Assembly: GCA_031414695.1 (NCBI GenBank) | Contig: JANNWG010000029.1 | Coordinates: forward strand, 1 to 64,000 | Length of the DNA: 64,000 nucleotides | Origin: UKL13-2 sp031414695 | GTDB lineage: Bacteria; Pseudomonadota; Gammaproteobacteria; Burkholderiales; Usitatibacteraceae | Direction: 5' to 3' | Notes under the pieces: model-generated | What the model saw: only the letters and a program-made list of their open reading frames with translations | What the model was told of the DNA's origin: nothing | The model's database searches: none | Shown here: in pieces, positions 8,922-18,100 of the stretch | How the letters are laid out: each line of letters begins with the position of its first letter | How positions within the stretch are numbered: position 1 is the first letter of the stretch | Program-made: the position numbers and the translations under genes

Positions 8922-9260
8922 ATGACCCGCACCCTCATCACTATCCCTCCTAACATCACGCGCGGCGAAATAATTGGAATCCGCGTCTTGATTCAGCATC
9001 CAATGGAAACTGGCTATCGACGCGGTAGCGATGGGGCGATGCTCGCACGCAATTTGATTCGTCGATTTAATTGCGAATTTGCTGGGGACGATAAAAAGCG
9101 CACCGTAATTTTCAACGCCAATCTACACGCTGCAATTGCGGCCAACCCATACGTGTCATTCTCATTTCGCGTAGACAGTCCTGGCGCATTGTTTTTTAAT
9201 TGGGTTGGCGACAACGGCTTCACGCACGTTGAAACGCGTGCCCTCGCATTACGTGCATGA
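8922..9260 (+). CDS. soxZ: Thiosulfate oxidation carrier complex protein SoxZ
   Basis: The 112-residue protein has the SoxZ immunoglobulin-like fold: an N-terminal IRVLIQHPMETGYRRG, RNLIRRFNCEF, a central INANLHAA-like segment (read FNANLHAAIAANPYVSF) and the C-terminal LFFNWVGDNGFTHVET. SoxZ partners SoxY in the periplasmic carrier complex and is exported with it, since SoxZ has no signal of its own, as here. It is separated from soxY by a 240-bp repeat-bearing gap, which is unusual because the two are normally adjacent. Its stop overlaps the soxA start (ATGA). The ribosome site is weak. Confidence 0.92.
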   Translation: MTRTLITIPPNITRGEIIGIRVLIQHPMETGYRRGSDGAMLARNLIRRFNCEFAGDDKKRTVIFNANLHAAIAANPYVSFSFRVDSPGALFFNWVGDNGFTHVETRALALRA

Positions 9261-10015
9261 ATCAAGTTATTTTATTTTTCATGGCGTTACTCATGTTCAC
9301 GACGGCATTCGCCGCTGATACGCGCCAATCTGGCTATTCCCAAATGCGCCCCGAAACGCGCGCATTACAAGATGACGACACCCAAAACCCCGCCATGCTG
9401 TGGGTCGAGGAAGGACGCTCACTTTGGAGCAAAAATGCCGCAAACGGCAAGTCTTGTGCGGACTGTCATGGTGAAGCATCGAAATCAATGCGCGGTGTCG
9501 CCGCACGTTATCCGCAATTTTCCAGCGCCGTAAAACGCCCCGTTAATTTGGCGCAACAAATCAACATCTGTCGCACCACCAAACAAAACAATACCGCCAT
9601 ACCACTGGATGATCAAACGTTACTCAGCTTAGAAAGTTACGTCGCCCATCAATCGCGCGGCCTACCTATTTCGCCACCAACTGATAAACGCCTCAACGCT
9701 GCAAACCGGCTCGGCGAAAAATTATTCCACCAACGCATCGGCCAACTCGACTTAAGCTGCAAAGACTGCCACACCGATAATGCGGGCAAATCGCTCGCGG
9801 GCAACATCATCCCCGAAGCGCATCCGACCGGCTACCCGCTCTATCGGCTTGAGTGGCAAAGCGTAGGTGGCCTGCAACGGCGTTTGCGTAATTGCATGGT
9901 GGGCGTGCGGGCTGAACCTTATCCGGCGGGCAGTGCCGAGATGGTGGCGCTAGAGGTGTATTTGGCGGCGCGGGCGCGTGGGATGAAGATGGAATCGCCT
10001 GCGGTGCGACCGTAA
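9257..10015 (+). CDS. soxA: Dihaem c-type cytochrome SoxA
   Basis: A 252-residue secreted cytochrome with a signal peptide (residues 1-20) and two haem motifs, CADCH (from Cys67) and CKDCH, so it is the dihaem form. The conserved RNCMVGVRAEPYPAG contains the cysteine that becomes the persulfide-type axial ligand in the SoxAX active site. With SoxX it forms the enzyme that oxidatively conjugates thiosulfate to SoxY. It is coupled to soxZ by a four-base overlap. soxB and soxCD, needed to finish the pathway, are not in this window; the next gene is convergent and unrelated. Confidence 0.93.
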   Translation: MNQVILFFMALLMFTTAFAADTRQSGYSQMRPETRALQDDDTQNPAMLWVEEGRSLWSKNAANGKSCADCHGEASKSMRGVAARYPQFSSAVKRPVNLAQQINICRTTKQNNTAIPLDDQTLLSLESYVAHQSRGLPISPPTDKRLNAANRLGEKLFHQRIGQLDLSCKDCHTDNAGKSLAGNIIPEAHPTGYPLYRLEWQSVGGLQRRLRNCMVGVRAEPYPAGSAEMVALEVYLAARARGMKMESPAVRP

Positions 10016-10032
10016 ACTTGCGCAAACCACAA

Positions 10033-11733
10033 CTACCGCTTTACGCTATTGGATGAACGTACAAATTTCACATTGCGATACCGATTAGATGATGCGCGAA
10101 ATCCTGTAATAGCGTCCTTGTGATCTCTCACAAAGCGGATTGTTCCAATGGCGCTGCTAAACAGATCTCGGTTCAGTGGCGCTAGTGCGATTTCTGCATG
10201 ATGCGCCAACTTCAAAAATATTTTTTCATTTTTATACATGACCGAGTAACGTATATCAAGCTCTGGGCTTTCGTATATACCAGCATATGTGTTCAGGCTT
10301 TGTGTTGGGCTCTGCTCTGTTGGCAAAGAAATATAGGCTCGCCTAATTCCATCGCTATTTTGTATGCGTACTTGTTTTTTATTAAACTCGATGGCTAACT
10401 GGATTGGTTCACCATCTGCGAGTTGAAACAAATTTTCCGACACTTGTACGACGCGACCACGCATAAAAGTACCGCGCAGAAATAACGCAGAATTAGTCAT
10501 GCTGAACTCGGCAATATCTTCACTGATTGGATCGTGGTAGCGACCAATGAGTTGCGATAACTGCTCTTGGCTATTTGTCGGTAATGTCGCTTCTTTAATC
10601 TGCTTTGTTGGGAAAAATATAGAAGCTATTTTTGCGGCTAACTCGCTTGGCGATATGCTGCGACTATTGCAAAACACAACGATAGAAGATGAATCATCTG
10701 GATAGCGAATTGATATGGTCTGATAGCCAGCCGTTGAACCATCGTGATAGATCGTGCGACGGCCGTCTTGCTTGCCGTGAATGAGCCCGTGCGCATAGGA
10801 GGTAAGCTGGCCCGAATTTAGTTTTCCATGCGTTTCTAAAATCGCGACCAGTGCTGCACCGCCGGTAATTGTATTTGTCTGCAGCGCCTTATTCCATTTG
10901 AGTGCGTCGCCAATTGTCGTGAGTAAGCCGCCATTCCCATGTACATTGGTGAATGGCATCGCTGTAACAAAATTTGCGCCTTGGAGATCATATGCGGTTG
11001 CACGTTGAGGTACAACCTGCCGATGGTCTTCACGCCAAAAAGTGTTTGTTATTCCCATTGGAATAAAGAAGCGGTCGTGCATGTAACGTGAAATCGACCG
11101 CCCGCTCGCACGCTCCACAATGATGGCAGCTAATACGTAGCCAGTATTTCGATATGCGTGCTCGTCACCCGGAGCAAAGTCGAGCGCCTGCTGTTTCGAT
11201 AGGAGATGCAAAATTTGAGCATTGGTATGCACGGCTGTTGTCGGCGGCGTGCCCATTAAGCTCATCAAACCCCATTGCTCGCGCAAGCCACTGCTATGCA
11301 CTAATAAGTGTCTGATCGTAATCTTGGTTCCGAAGTTTGGAATCTCAGGTAAATATTTACGAATATCATCATCAAGCGAGAGCTTTTTTTCAAGATGCAA
11401 AAGCGCGATTGCTGCTGCTGTGTACTGCTTGGCTACCGACCCAGATTCCAGTATGGAATTCGGTTGTAGTGGGATACCGTATTCTAAATTTGCTGCCCCA
11501 TATGCAGCGACAATAGGCTCGACGCCCATGGCACTTACGCCTACGACGCAGCCTGGTGTAGCTAATGTGAAGTGTGCAAATGTTTGATCTAACTTATGCT
11601 GAAGCTCCCCTTTACTTTCAAGTGCATTAGCCGCACTCATGACGAAAAAAGTAATTAGCGGGAATGATTTTGCTATCACGAATGCCGATTTAGAGAAAGA
11701 TACCGCTGTATTCATTGTGTATATACCAAGCAT
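10033..11733 (-). CDS. Serine hydrolase of the beta-lactamase / class C PBP family
   Basis: The 566-residue protein has a signal peptide (hydrophobic run SFPLITFFVMSAANA) and the three class C active-site elements: SVAK (S-x-x-K), YRNTGY (Y-x-N) and HDGSTAGY in the K-T-G position. A C-terminal region of about 170 residues after the catalytic domain looks like a DUF3471/lipocalin-like extension. Such enzymes are periplasmic esterases, D-aminopeptidases or peptidases rather than clinical beta-lactamases, and the substrate is unknown. An internal ATG six codons later (11715) is an equally good start; neither has a convincing ribosome site. It converges on soxA with 17 bp between stops. Confidence 0.87.
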   Translation of the reverse strand: MLGIYTMNTAVSFSKSAFVIAKSFPLITFFVMSAANALESKGELQHKLDQTFAHFTLATPGCVVGVSAMGVEPIVAAYGAANLEYGIPLQPNSILESGSVAKQYTAAAIALLHLEKKLSLDDDIRKYLPEIPNFGTKITIRHLLVHSSGLREQWGLMSLMGTPPTTAVHTNAQILHLLSKQQALDFAPGDEHAYRNTGYVLAAIIVERASGRSISRYMHDRFFIPMGITNTFWREDHRQVVPQRATAYDLQGANFVTAMPFTNVHGNGGLLTTIGDALKWNKALQTNTITGGAALVAILETHGKLNSGQLTSYAHGLIHGKQDGRRTIYHDGSTAGYQTISIRYPDDSSSIVVFCNSRSISPSELAAKIASIFFPTKQIKEATLPTNSQEQLSQLIGRYHDPISEDIAEFSMTNSALFLRGTFMRGRVVQVSENLFQLADGEPIQLAIEFNKKQVRIQNSDGIRRAYISLPTEQSPTQSLNTYAGIYESPELDIRYSVMYKNEKIFLKLAHHAEIALAPLNRDLFSSAIGTIRFVRDHKDAITGFRASSNRYRNVKFVRSSNSVKR

Positions 11734-11910
11734 TAGCGAAACAACTAAAAGAGACTCGTCGTAAATGATGTGATTTTTATCACGCGCACGCTGTCAGTAA
11801 TCAACGGGGATTAAAAACAATATTACAACTAAGTATATCGGCATGGCGTTAAACCGCGCCCTACTTTCCAGTAGAATTCGTCCTCCCTTTTCCACTTATA
11901 AATTTTCTCA

Positions 11911-14289
11911 ATGTTGCCTTCGATTCAATCCCGCCTAGCCAAAGAACTCGCTGCTCAACCTAACCAAATCGCTGCTGCTGTGGCGCTACTCGATGAGGGT
12001 GCCACCGTACCATTTATTGCGCGTTATCGCAAAGAGGCCACGGGTGGGTTGGATGACATCCAGCTACGTTTATTGGAAGAGCGCTTGCGTTATTTGCGTG
12101 AGTTAGAAGATCGACGCGAAGCGATACTGGAAAATATCGAGTCGCAAGGCAAGATGACGGATGCGTTGAAATTAGCAATTACGAATGCGGAAGATAAAAC
12201 CACATTAGAAGATTTGTATTTGCCGTACAAACAAAAGCGCCGCACCAAAGCGATGATCGCGCGCGAAGCAGGGCTTGAGCCGCTCGCGGATGCGCTGCTT
12301 GCTGACCCGACATTAACGCCAGAAATGGAAGCTGAAAAATATTTATCCGCAGAACCAAAGACCGCCGAAAAAGATACCGCCGTGCCAGATGTGAAAGCCG
12401 CGCTCGAAGGAGCGAAGCAAATATTGATGGAGCGTTTTTCGGAGGACGCGACTTTAGTTGGTCGTGTGCGTGACTACATGACCGCGCATGGTGTGGTGGA
12501 TTCAAAATTGATCGAAGGTCAAGACGACAAGGGTGCGAAGTTTGCGGATTATTTTGCGTATTCAGAAACGCTAAAAACGATTCCGTCGCATCGTGCATTA
12601 GCACTATTTCGCGGGCGAAATGAAGGCATTTTAACGGTGGCTCTGCGACTTGATAGTGAAGAAGAAAAGCCCGCATGGAATGCGCCGTTTAATCCCGTTG
12701 AAGACATGGTTGCGGGCATCAATAAAATTGCCAATAAATCGCGTGCGGCTGATAAATGGCTGACAGAAGTTGTGCGTTGGACATGGCGCATTAAGCTCTC
12801 GATGCATTTAGAAACGGAGCTGATGTCGGCGCTGCGTGAACGTGCGGAAACTGAGGCGATTAACGTATTTGCGCGTAACTTAAAAGATTTATTACTCGCC
12901 GCACCCGCTGGCCCACGCGCGACGATGGGGCTTGACCCTGGCATTCGCACCGGCGTGAAAGTGGCGGTAGTCGATGCGACGGGCAAGTTGGTTGATACCG
13001 CGACCATTTACCCGCACGAGCCGCGCCGTGATTGGGATGGCTCACTTGCCGTACTTGGTGCGCTAGCGATGAAACACAATGTTGATTTGATCTCAATTGG
13101 CAACGGCACCGCTTCACGCGAGACGGATAAGCTTGCGGCAGACTTGATTAAAAATATGTTGAAGGTTGCGCCTACCAAGAAGATTACAAAGATTGTGGTG
13201 TCGGAGGCGGGTGCGTCTGTTTATTCCGCATCTGAATTTGCCTCAAAAGAATTGCCTGATCTCGACGTGAGCTTGCGCGGCGCGGTGTCGATTGCACGAC
13301 GCTTGCAAGACCCACTCGCCGAGCTGGTAAAGATTGACCCAAAATCCATCGGCGTCGGCCAATATCAGCACGATCTTAATCAATCACACTTAGCCCGATC
13401 GCTCGATGCAGTAGTGGAAGATTGTGTAAACGCGGTGGGCGTGGATGTGAACACGGCTTCCGCTGCATTGCTGGCGCGTGTGTCGGGATTGTCTTCATCG
13501 GTGGCGGCAAATATCGTGAATCATCGCAATACCAATGGCGCATTCGCCACGCGTGATGCACTCAAAAAAGTACCACGATTAGGCGACAAAGCCTTTGAGC
13601 AGGCAGCTGGATTTTTGCGAATCCCGAATGGTGCTAATCCACTTGATGCTTCATCCGTTCATCCCGAAGCCTATCCGCTAGTTGAGAAAATTCTGGCGGA
13701 TATTCAAAAAGATGTGAAGGCGTTAATGGGCGAGGCAAAGCTTATCAAATCACTCAACGCGGGAAAATATGCGGATGACAAATTCGGCCTACCCACCGTC
13801 ACCGATATTTTGAAAGAGTTAGAAAAACCCGGCCGTGACCCGCGCCCAGAATTTAGCACCGCCACATTCCAAGACGGCGTGGAAACGCTTAACGACTTGC
13901 AGCCCGGCATGATCCTCGAAGGCGTGATTACCAACGTTGCAGCCTTCGGCGCATTCGTCGATATTGGCGTGCATCAAGATGGCTTGATTCATATCTCAGC
14001 CCTCGCCGAAAAATTCGTCAAAGACGCACATGAAGTCGTGAAAGCCGGGCAAGTCGTAAAAGTCAAAGTGTTAGAAATCGACATCAAACGCCAACGTGTG
14101 GCGCTCACCATGCGCTTGAACGACACGCCAACAAAAAGCACAAACACCAGTAATGGCGGCAGCTTTCAAGCAAAACCATCGCAAACGGCACGTCCTCATT
14201 TGACACAACGGGCGACTTTGCAATCTGCTGCGCCGCAGGGTGGCAATGCGATGGCAGAGGCGTTTGCGAAGTTGAAGGCGCGTGGTTAG
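11911..14289 (+). CDS. tex: Tex, S1-domain RNA-binding transcription accessory protein
   Basis: The 792-residue sequence has the standard Tex order: N-terminal helix-turn-helix region (ATVPFIARYRKEATGGLDD, LEDLYLPYKQKRRT), a YqgF/RuvX-like nuclease-fold domain (MGLDPGIRTGVKVAVVD, near 330-430), a helix-hairpin-helix pair (VNTASAALLARVSGLSSSVA) and an S1 domain (LEGVITNVAAFGAFVDIG, near 650-720). Tex binds nucleic acids with the transcription machinery and is nearly universal in proteobacteria. The gene stands alone with about 180 bp upstream. A Gly/Ser/Gln-rich tail follows the S1 domain. Confidence 0.96.
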   Translation: MLPSIQSRLAKELAAQPNQIAAAVALLDEGATVPFIARYRKEATGGLDDIQLRLLEERLRYLRELEDRREAILENIESQGKMTDALKLAITNAEDKTTLEDLYLPYKQKRRTKAMIAREAGLEPLADALLADPTLTPEMEAEKYLSAEPKTAEKDTAVPDVKAALEGAKQILMERFSEDATLVGRVRDYMTAHGVVDSKLIEGQDDKGAKFADYFAYSETLKTIPSHRALALFRGRNEGILTVALRLDSEEEKPAWNAPFNPVEDMVAGINKIANKSRAADKWLTEVVRWTWRIKLSMHLETELMSALRERAETEAINVFARNLKDLLLAAPAGPRATMGLDPGIRTGVKVAVVDATGKLVDTATIYPHEPRRDWDGSLAVLGALAMKHNVDLISIGNGTASRETDKLAADLIKNMLKVAPTKKITKIVVSEAGASVYSASEFASKELPDLDVSLRGAVSIARRLQDPLAELVKIDPKSIGVGQYQHDLNQSHLARSLDAVVEDCVNAVGVDVNTASAALLARVSGLSSSVAANIVNHRNTNGAFATRDALKKVPRLGDKAFEQAAGFLRIPNGANPLDASSVHPEAYPLVEKILADIQKDVKALMGEAKLIKSLNAGKYADDKFGLPTVTDILKELEKPGRDPRPEFSTATFQDGVETLNDLQPGMILEGVITNVAAFGAFVDIGVHQDGLIHISALAEKFVKDAHEVVKAGQVVKVKVLEIDIKRQRVALTMRLNDTPTKSTNTSNGGSFQAKPSQTARPHLTQRATLQSAAPQGGNAMAEAFAKLKARG

Positions 14290-14316
14290 GCGCTACAGTT
14301 TGACTACACATCACTT

Positions 14317-14351
14317 TGATGTCGTGATGCTAGAATGATGTTTTGACATCA
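14317..14351. promoter_or_regulatory. Inverted repeat upstream of the toxin-antitoxin pair (possible operator)
   Basis: TGATGTC at 14317-14323 and GACATCA at 14345-14351 form a perfect 7-bp inverted repeat with 21 bp between the arms, ending ten bases before the antitoxin ATG. Ribbon-helix-helix antitoxins usually autoregulate through such sites, so an operator is plausible. This is inference from position and symmetry only. Confidence 0.45.
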
Positions 14352-14361
14352 GGTGACTGAT

Positions 14362-14613
14362 ATGCGTACAACATTAGCAATAGATGATGACGTTTTACTC
14401 GCCGCAAAGCATGAGGCCGCTCGACGCAATGTTTCTCTAGGTAGGGCGACTTCTGATTTGTTGCGCGCGGGGCTTAATGCTGGCCGTAGCGCCAACAATG
14501 CTAAGTCGCTCAAAAAAAATACGACCGTCGGCGCATTTGCCATTTTGCCACCGCGCGATGAAATGATTACGGTTGAGCACGTGCGGCGGTTGATGGAACA
14601 AGAAGGTATTTAA
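14362..14613 (+). CDS. VapB-like ribbon-helix-helix antitoxin
   Basis: An 83-residue protein starting MRTTLAIDDDVLLAAKHEA, the typical beta strand plus helix of ribbon-helix-helix antitoxins, followed by a Lys/Asn-rich linker and an acidic C-terminal helix that would occupy the toxin active site. A GTG three codons earlier (14353) is possible, but the ATG at 14362 has AGGTG upstream. The stop TAA shares its last base with the toxin ATG, giving tight coupling. It would neutralise the adjacent PIN-domain protein and repress the operon. Confidence 0.8.
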   Translation: MRTTLAIDDDVLLAAKHEAARRNVSLGRATSDLLRAGLNAGRSANNAKSLKKNTTVGAFAILPPRDEMITVEHVRRLMEQEGI

Positions 14614-15047
14614 TGCGTTATCTTTTAGACGTTAACGTGTGGATAGCGCTGTTTGATGATGCACACTCTCACTCCACAGCGGCAAATACCTTTGTCGCAA
14701 AACGCGGTCTCAAAATCGCGACATGCCCGCTAGTTGAAAATGCCGTCATACGCATCATGAACCTGCCGCATTACGGGCAACAAGGTGGTGTCAGCATGGC
14801 GCGCGTTCGTGAGCAGCTAATATTTGCCTGTCAGAAATTAAACCATGTCTTCTGGCCAGACGATATATCAATACGCGACGAAAAGCGGATTGATTTTTCC
14901 AAACTGCATGGTCACAACCAAATCACCGACGCATACCTGCTCGCTTTAGCCGTTGCCCAAAATGGCGCATTAGTGACATTTGATCAGCGTATTGTCTTGT
15001 CCGCAGTGAACGGTGCATCAACGAAAAATCTTGTGGTGTTGAAGTAG
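14613..15047 (+). CDS. VapC-like PIN-domain ribonuclease toxin
   Basis: The 144-residue protein has the PIN acidic residues in order: Asp6 in LLDVNVWIAL, the Glu of CPLVENAVIR, the Asp of QITDAYLLALA and the final Asp in FDQRI. These coordinate Mg2+ for RNA cleavage in VapC toxins. It directly follows its antitoxin. Members of this subgroup (TA system VapC family, 'DVNVWIALFDDAHSHS') are common in beta- and gammaproteobacteria. The RNA target is unknown. Confidence 0.88.
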   Translation: MRYLLDVNVWIALFDDAHSHSTAANTFVAKRGLKIATCPLVENAVIRIMNLPHYGQQGGVSMARVREQLIFACQKLNHVFWPDDISIRDEKRIDFSKLHGHNQITDAYLLALAVAQNGALVTFDQRIVLSAVNGASTKNLVVLK

Positions 15048-15111
15048 GTTCTTCAGTATCGTTAATGTTGGTGTATGGATATACGGCTTTTTTAATTCAT
15101 TATTGTCGCGT

Positions 15112-15367
15112 CCACGCTGCTCACTGATCACGCTGGTGTATATGAAGTCAGCAAGGACGCCAACTTAGAGATGGCCGTTGAAGATGGCAAGCTAGTGGCA
15201 AGCCTAGCGGACAACCCAAAGTGGTTTATTTTGCCGAATCCAACGCGCGCTTTTTTGATAAGGTGTGGGGCTCAACCGTTGACTTTATTCGTGATGAGAA
15301 AGGAAAGGTTACGCACGCGCTGTTTAGCGAGGCTGGGGTTGTAACTAAGGCGATAAGGCGGTCGTAA
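15112..15367 (+). pseudogene. Frameshifted remnant of a serine-hydrolase C-terminal domain
   Basis: Translation gives LLTDHAGVYEVSKDANLEMA and EDGKLVASLADNP in one frame, then, after a one-base shift near 15221, VVYFAESNARFFDKVWGSTV, FIRDEKGKVTHALF and a stop at 15365-15367. This is the kind of domain found behind beta-lactamase-family catalytic domains (DUF3471-like). There is no upstream catalytic domain or start, so only the 3' end of a gene remains. It is unrelated to the toxin-antitoxin pair upstream except by position, and may mark the scar of an insertion or deletion. Confidence 0.6.
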
Positions 15368-15505
15368 TACAGGCATCGGCTCAGCGTCTATCATCGTGAT
15401 TAAATCAACAGATAGGCCTCTATGATTTAGCTAAAATTGATTCTAGTTAACGTATGTCAATACGATCACATCCGATTTTAGCAGCGTCCACTTGATTTAA
15501 AAACA

Positions 15506-16210
15506 ATGAAATCTATTAACAACGCGCTTAATGATGAGGGCTTTCTTTTTGCCCCTTCTCTTGTAGATATAAACGTATGCTTGAGACTTGCATCTTGCCT
15601 AGAGATTAGCTACGGGAGTAGAAACGCTAGGCATTTGATCGATGATCCTGCCGTGCACAAATTGATTCTTTCGCCATCGATTTCGCATCATGTGCAGTCG
15701 CTACTAGGTGCGGGGGCATTTGCATTCAAAGCAACTCTCTTCGATAAATCGAGTGAATCAAATTGGTTGGTTGCGTGGCATCAAGACTTATCTATTCCCG
15801 TTATCTCACGTGTGGATATTGCGGGCTATACGGGTTGGTCAATCAAAGATGGCGTTCACTACGTACAACCGCCCGTCACTATTCTTAACAACATTATCGC
15901 GCTGCGCATTCATCTTGATGATTGTCACAATGCGAATGGGGCATTACGCGTTTTGGCAGGTAGTCATTTGCTTGGTCGCATACCGCAAGCTGCGATTACT
16001 CAACACGCGAGTGACTTTACGACGCATGTTGTTTCAGGTGATCGCGGCTCTGCATTGTTTATGCACCCGCTTCTTATTCATGCCTCATCTAAAGCAACTG
16101 ATCATTCGCGGCGACGGGTGTTGCATATTGAGTTTGCTAATGCCGAATTAGCGCCGTTGCCGTTAGGGTTAGATTGGCATCGGCAAATTAGGCTCTGCGG
16201 AAACCGCTAG
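15506..16210 (+). CDS. Phytanoyl-CoA dioxygenase family protein (Fe(II)/2-oxoglutarate oxygenase)
   Basis: A 234-residue single-domain PhyH protein. The iron facial triad is seen as HQD in VAWHQDLSIPV and the distal His in LMHPLLIHASSKA-type context (read FMHPLLIHASSKA), with RRRVLHIEFA providing the 2-oxoglutarate-binding arginine. HLDDCHNANGALRVLAGSH is a strong family signature. The substrate of bacterial PhyH proteins varies widely and cannot be told here. The gene stands alone, with a decayed gene upstream. Confidence 0.9.
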   Translation: MKSINNALNDEGFLFAPSLVDINVCLRLASCLEISYGSRNARHLIDDPAVHKLILSPSISHHVQSLLGAGAFAFKATLFDKSSESNWLVAWHQDLSIPVISRVDIAGYTGWSIKDGVHYVQPPVTILNNIIALRIHLDDCHNANGALRVLAGSHLLGRIPQAAITQHASDFTTHVVSGDRGSALFMHPLLIHASSKATDHSRRRVLHIEFANAELAPLPLGLDWHRQIRLCGNR

Positions 16211-16379
16211 GTTGTTAATCCGCGGTAGTTGACGCGTATGTATCCATTCTATTGTCCATACAAGTAACTTGGTTGAACAGCCGCGCTCTGATGGTGGTCG
16301 TTTTAAGTTTTAAGGTCATGGTTTGCGCATGTTGCCGCCCACAAATAGAATGGTCCTATGTTCAACAATGCATTCCTAA

Positions 16380-17249
16380 TCAACACGTGCCTACACCACG
16401 CCGCCGCAACAACCACAACGCAAATAAACTCGCCGTGACAAACATGACCAGCGAATATATCGCCGCAGGAATACTCATGGTGCCGTTATTGAGTACGGTG
16501 AGCGCGATAAAAATGGCAAGTGTGCCATTGTGGATGCCAATTTCCATTGAGATGGCGATGGCTTGTTTTTCCGGTAGCTTTACCGCGAGTGGCACGAAGT
16601 AGCCTATCGCCATTGAGAGCACATTAAATACAATACACGCCACGCCGACGAGCGCTGCGTATTTCACCAATACTTCCCATTGTTGTATTAAGGAGGCAAC
16701 GACTAATCCGGCAAGCAGCAATACCGAAAAAATGCGGATGGGTTTTTCGACCTTATTGACGGTGTCGGCGAGTTTATTGCGTGCCGCCATGCCGATGATG
16801 ACGGGCACTAATATAATGAGACCGACTTCAATGATTTTCTTAAATTGCGGCGGTACGTATTGATCCGCACCCATGAAATATTGCAACGAAAAGCTGACGA
16901 TAAACGGTAATGCTAGCAGTGAAAGCAGAGAGTTAATCGCGGTTAAGGTGATGTTGAGTGCGACATCACCATGCGCCAAATGTGAGTAAATATTCGCGGT
17001 CGCCCCGCCAGGGGCAGCAGCTAGCAGCATCATGCCAACGGCTAATTCTGGTGGTAGCTTAAAGAGGATAGTAATGACGAAGCAGATGCTGGTCAGCACA
17101 AGCATTTGTATGGTGAGGCCGACGATGATGGCTTTTGGAAAACGCACCACGCGAGTGAAATCCGCGACAGTCAGCGACAAACCCAACCCAAACATAATGA
17201 CGCCTAAGGCGATGGGTAACAGCGTGTTGGTGATGAGGGTTTGTTCCAT
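16380..17249 (-). CDS. Bile acid:sodium symporter (BASS) family transporter
   Basis: A 289-residue inner-membrane protein with nine or so hydrophobic helices. Family motifs are MFGLGLSLTVADF near the start, AAAPGGATANIYSHLAHGD in the crossover region and EIGIHNGTLAIFIAL near the C-terminus. It should import an organic anion with sodium. It lies two bases downstream of the LytTR regulator and on the same strand, so the three genes argH-divergent kinase, regulator and transporter may be one transcript; the regulator might control the transporter, which is a guess from spacing. Confidence 0.92.
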   Translation of the reverse strand: MEQTLITNTLLPIALGVIMFGLGLSLTVADFTRVVRFPKAIIVGLTIQMLVLTSICFVITILFKLPPELAVGMMLLAAAPGGATANIYSHLAHGDVALNITLTAINSLLSLLALPFIVSFSLQYFMGADQYVPPQFKKIIEVGLIILVPVIIGMAARNKLADTVNKVEKPIRIFSVLLLAGLVVASLIQQWEVLVKYAALVGVACIVFNVLSMAIGYFVPLAVKLPEKQAIAISMEIGIHNGTLAIFIALTVLNNGTMSIPAAIYSLVMFVTASLFALWLLRRRGVGTC

Positions 17250-17251
17250 GT

Positions 17252-18100
17252 TTAGAAACTACGGATCACATGTTGTTGACGTCGGCTCACCATGAGTTTT
17301 TCGGGTATGCCTTTGATGATGCAAACCCAGTGGCCGCCCGTGCTGGTGGTGTCATTTGCGTCATTGGCATCTAACGTCTCGTTATCATCCGTCATTGCTT
17401 CTGCTTGTCCGGGGTTGTTTACCTCGCGTACAAAGCCAGTAATTGCCTTGGTCGCAACGATAGCGTTACGATGAATGCGCGTGAAATAGCCTGCGAATTC
17501 TTCTTCGAGTTTGGTGAGCGACTCTTCGAGCAGATATTCTTTTTGTAACGTGCGTACCGTGATGTATTTCAACTCAGCTTTCAAATAAATAATGTCATCC
17601 AGCGGTACCAGCACCACTTTGCCGCGTTCGTGAATTGATAAGTGTTTACGTTTATGGTTGGTAGCGCTAGCAATGGCGTTGGCCGAAGCGAGCAACACGG
17701 CGCGTGCTTTTTGTAGGGCGGCTAATAGGCGCTCTTGCTTGATCGGTTTTAATAAATAATCGACCGCATTTAATTCGAATGCCTGCACCGCGTATTGATC
17801 AAAGGCGGTCGTAAAAATAAGCTTAGGTGGGGAATCCATCGTGGCTAAATGTCGCGCGAATTCGATGCCATCCATCACTGGCATGCGAATGTCGCAGAGC
17901 ACAATATCAATATGGCTGTGGTTAATCGCTTCAATGGCTTCGCGTCCGTTGGCGGCTTCGTCGGCAATCACTAAGGGAAATTCGCCGCGACAATCGTCGA
18001 GCAAATTTGATAATCGCTTCAACGCGGGCGCTTCATCATCGACAATCAAAATACGCGTTGGTGGCGTTGGCAATGGAGCAGATGGCGTTTGAGTAATCAT
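17252..18100 (-). CDS. AlgR/LytR-type response regulator (REC + LytTR)
   Basis: The 282-residue protein has a receiver domain (VDDEAPALKRL, phospho-acceptor Asp70 in LCDIRMPVMDG) and a C-terminal LytTR DNA-binding domain (KHLSIHERGKVVLVPLDDI, TRIHRNAIV). The LytTR domain is interrupted by a low-complexity acidic insert of about 30 residues (NNPGQAEAMTDDNETLDAND) before its last strands. It overlaps the kinase gene by four bases. The arrangement next to divergent argH is the one known for fimS(algZ)-algR in pseudomonads, which supports AlgR orthology, though the hemC gene usually downstream is replaced here by a BASS transporter. Confidence 0.9.
   Translation of the reverse strand: MITQTPSAPLPTPPTRILIVDDEAPALKRLSNLLDDCRGEFPLVIADEAANGREAIEAINHSHIDIVLCDIRMPVMDGIEFARHLATMDSPPKLIFTTAFDQYAVQAFELNAVDYLLKPIKQERLLAALQKARAVLLASANAIASATNHKRKHLSIHERGKVVLVPLDDIIYLKAELKYITVRTLQKEYLLEESLTKLEEEFAGYFTRIHRNAIVATKAITGFVREVNNPGQAEAMTDDNETLDANDANDTTSTGGHWVCIIKGIPEKLMVSRRQQHVIRSF

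Noticed and set aside
12179..13117. Several reverse frames of 85-165 codons inside tex
   Set aside because: They are antisense shadows of a highly conserved gene.
16252..16602. 116-codon forward frame opposite the BASS transporter end
   Set aside because: Mostly antisense to the transporter; no family resemblance.
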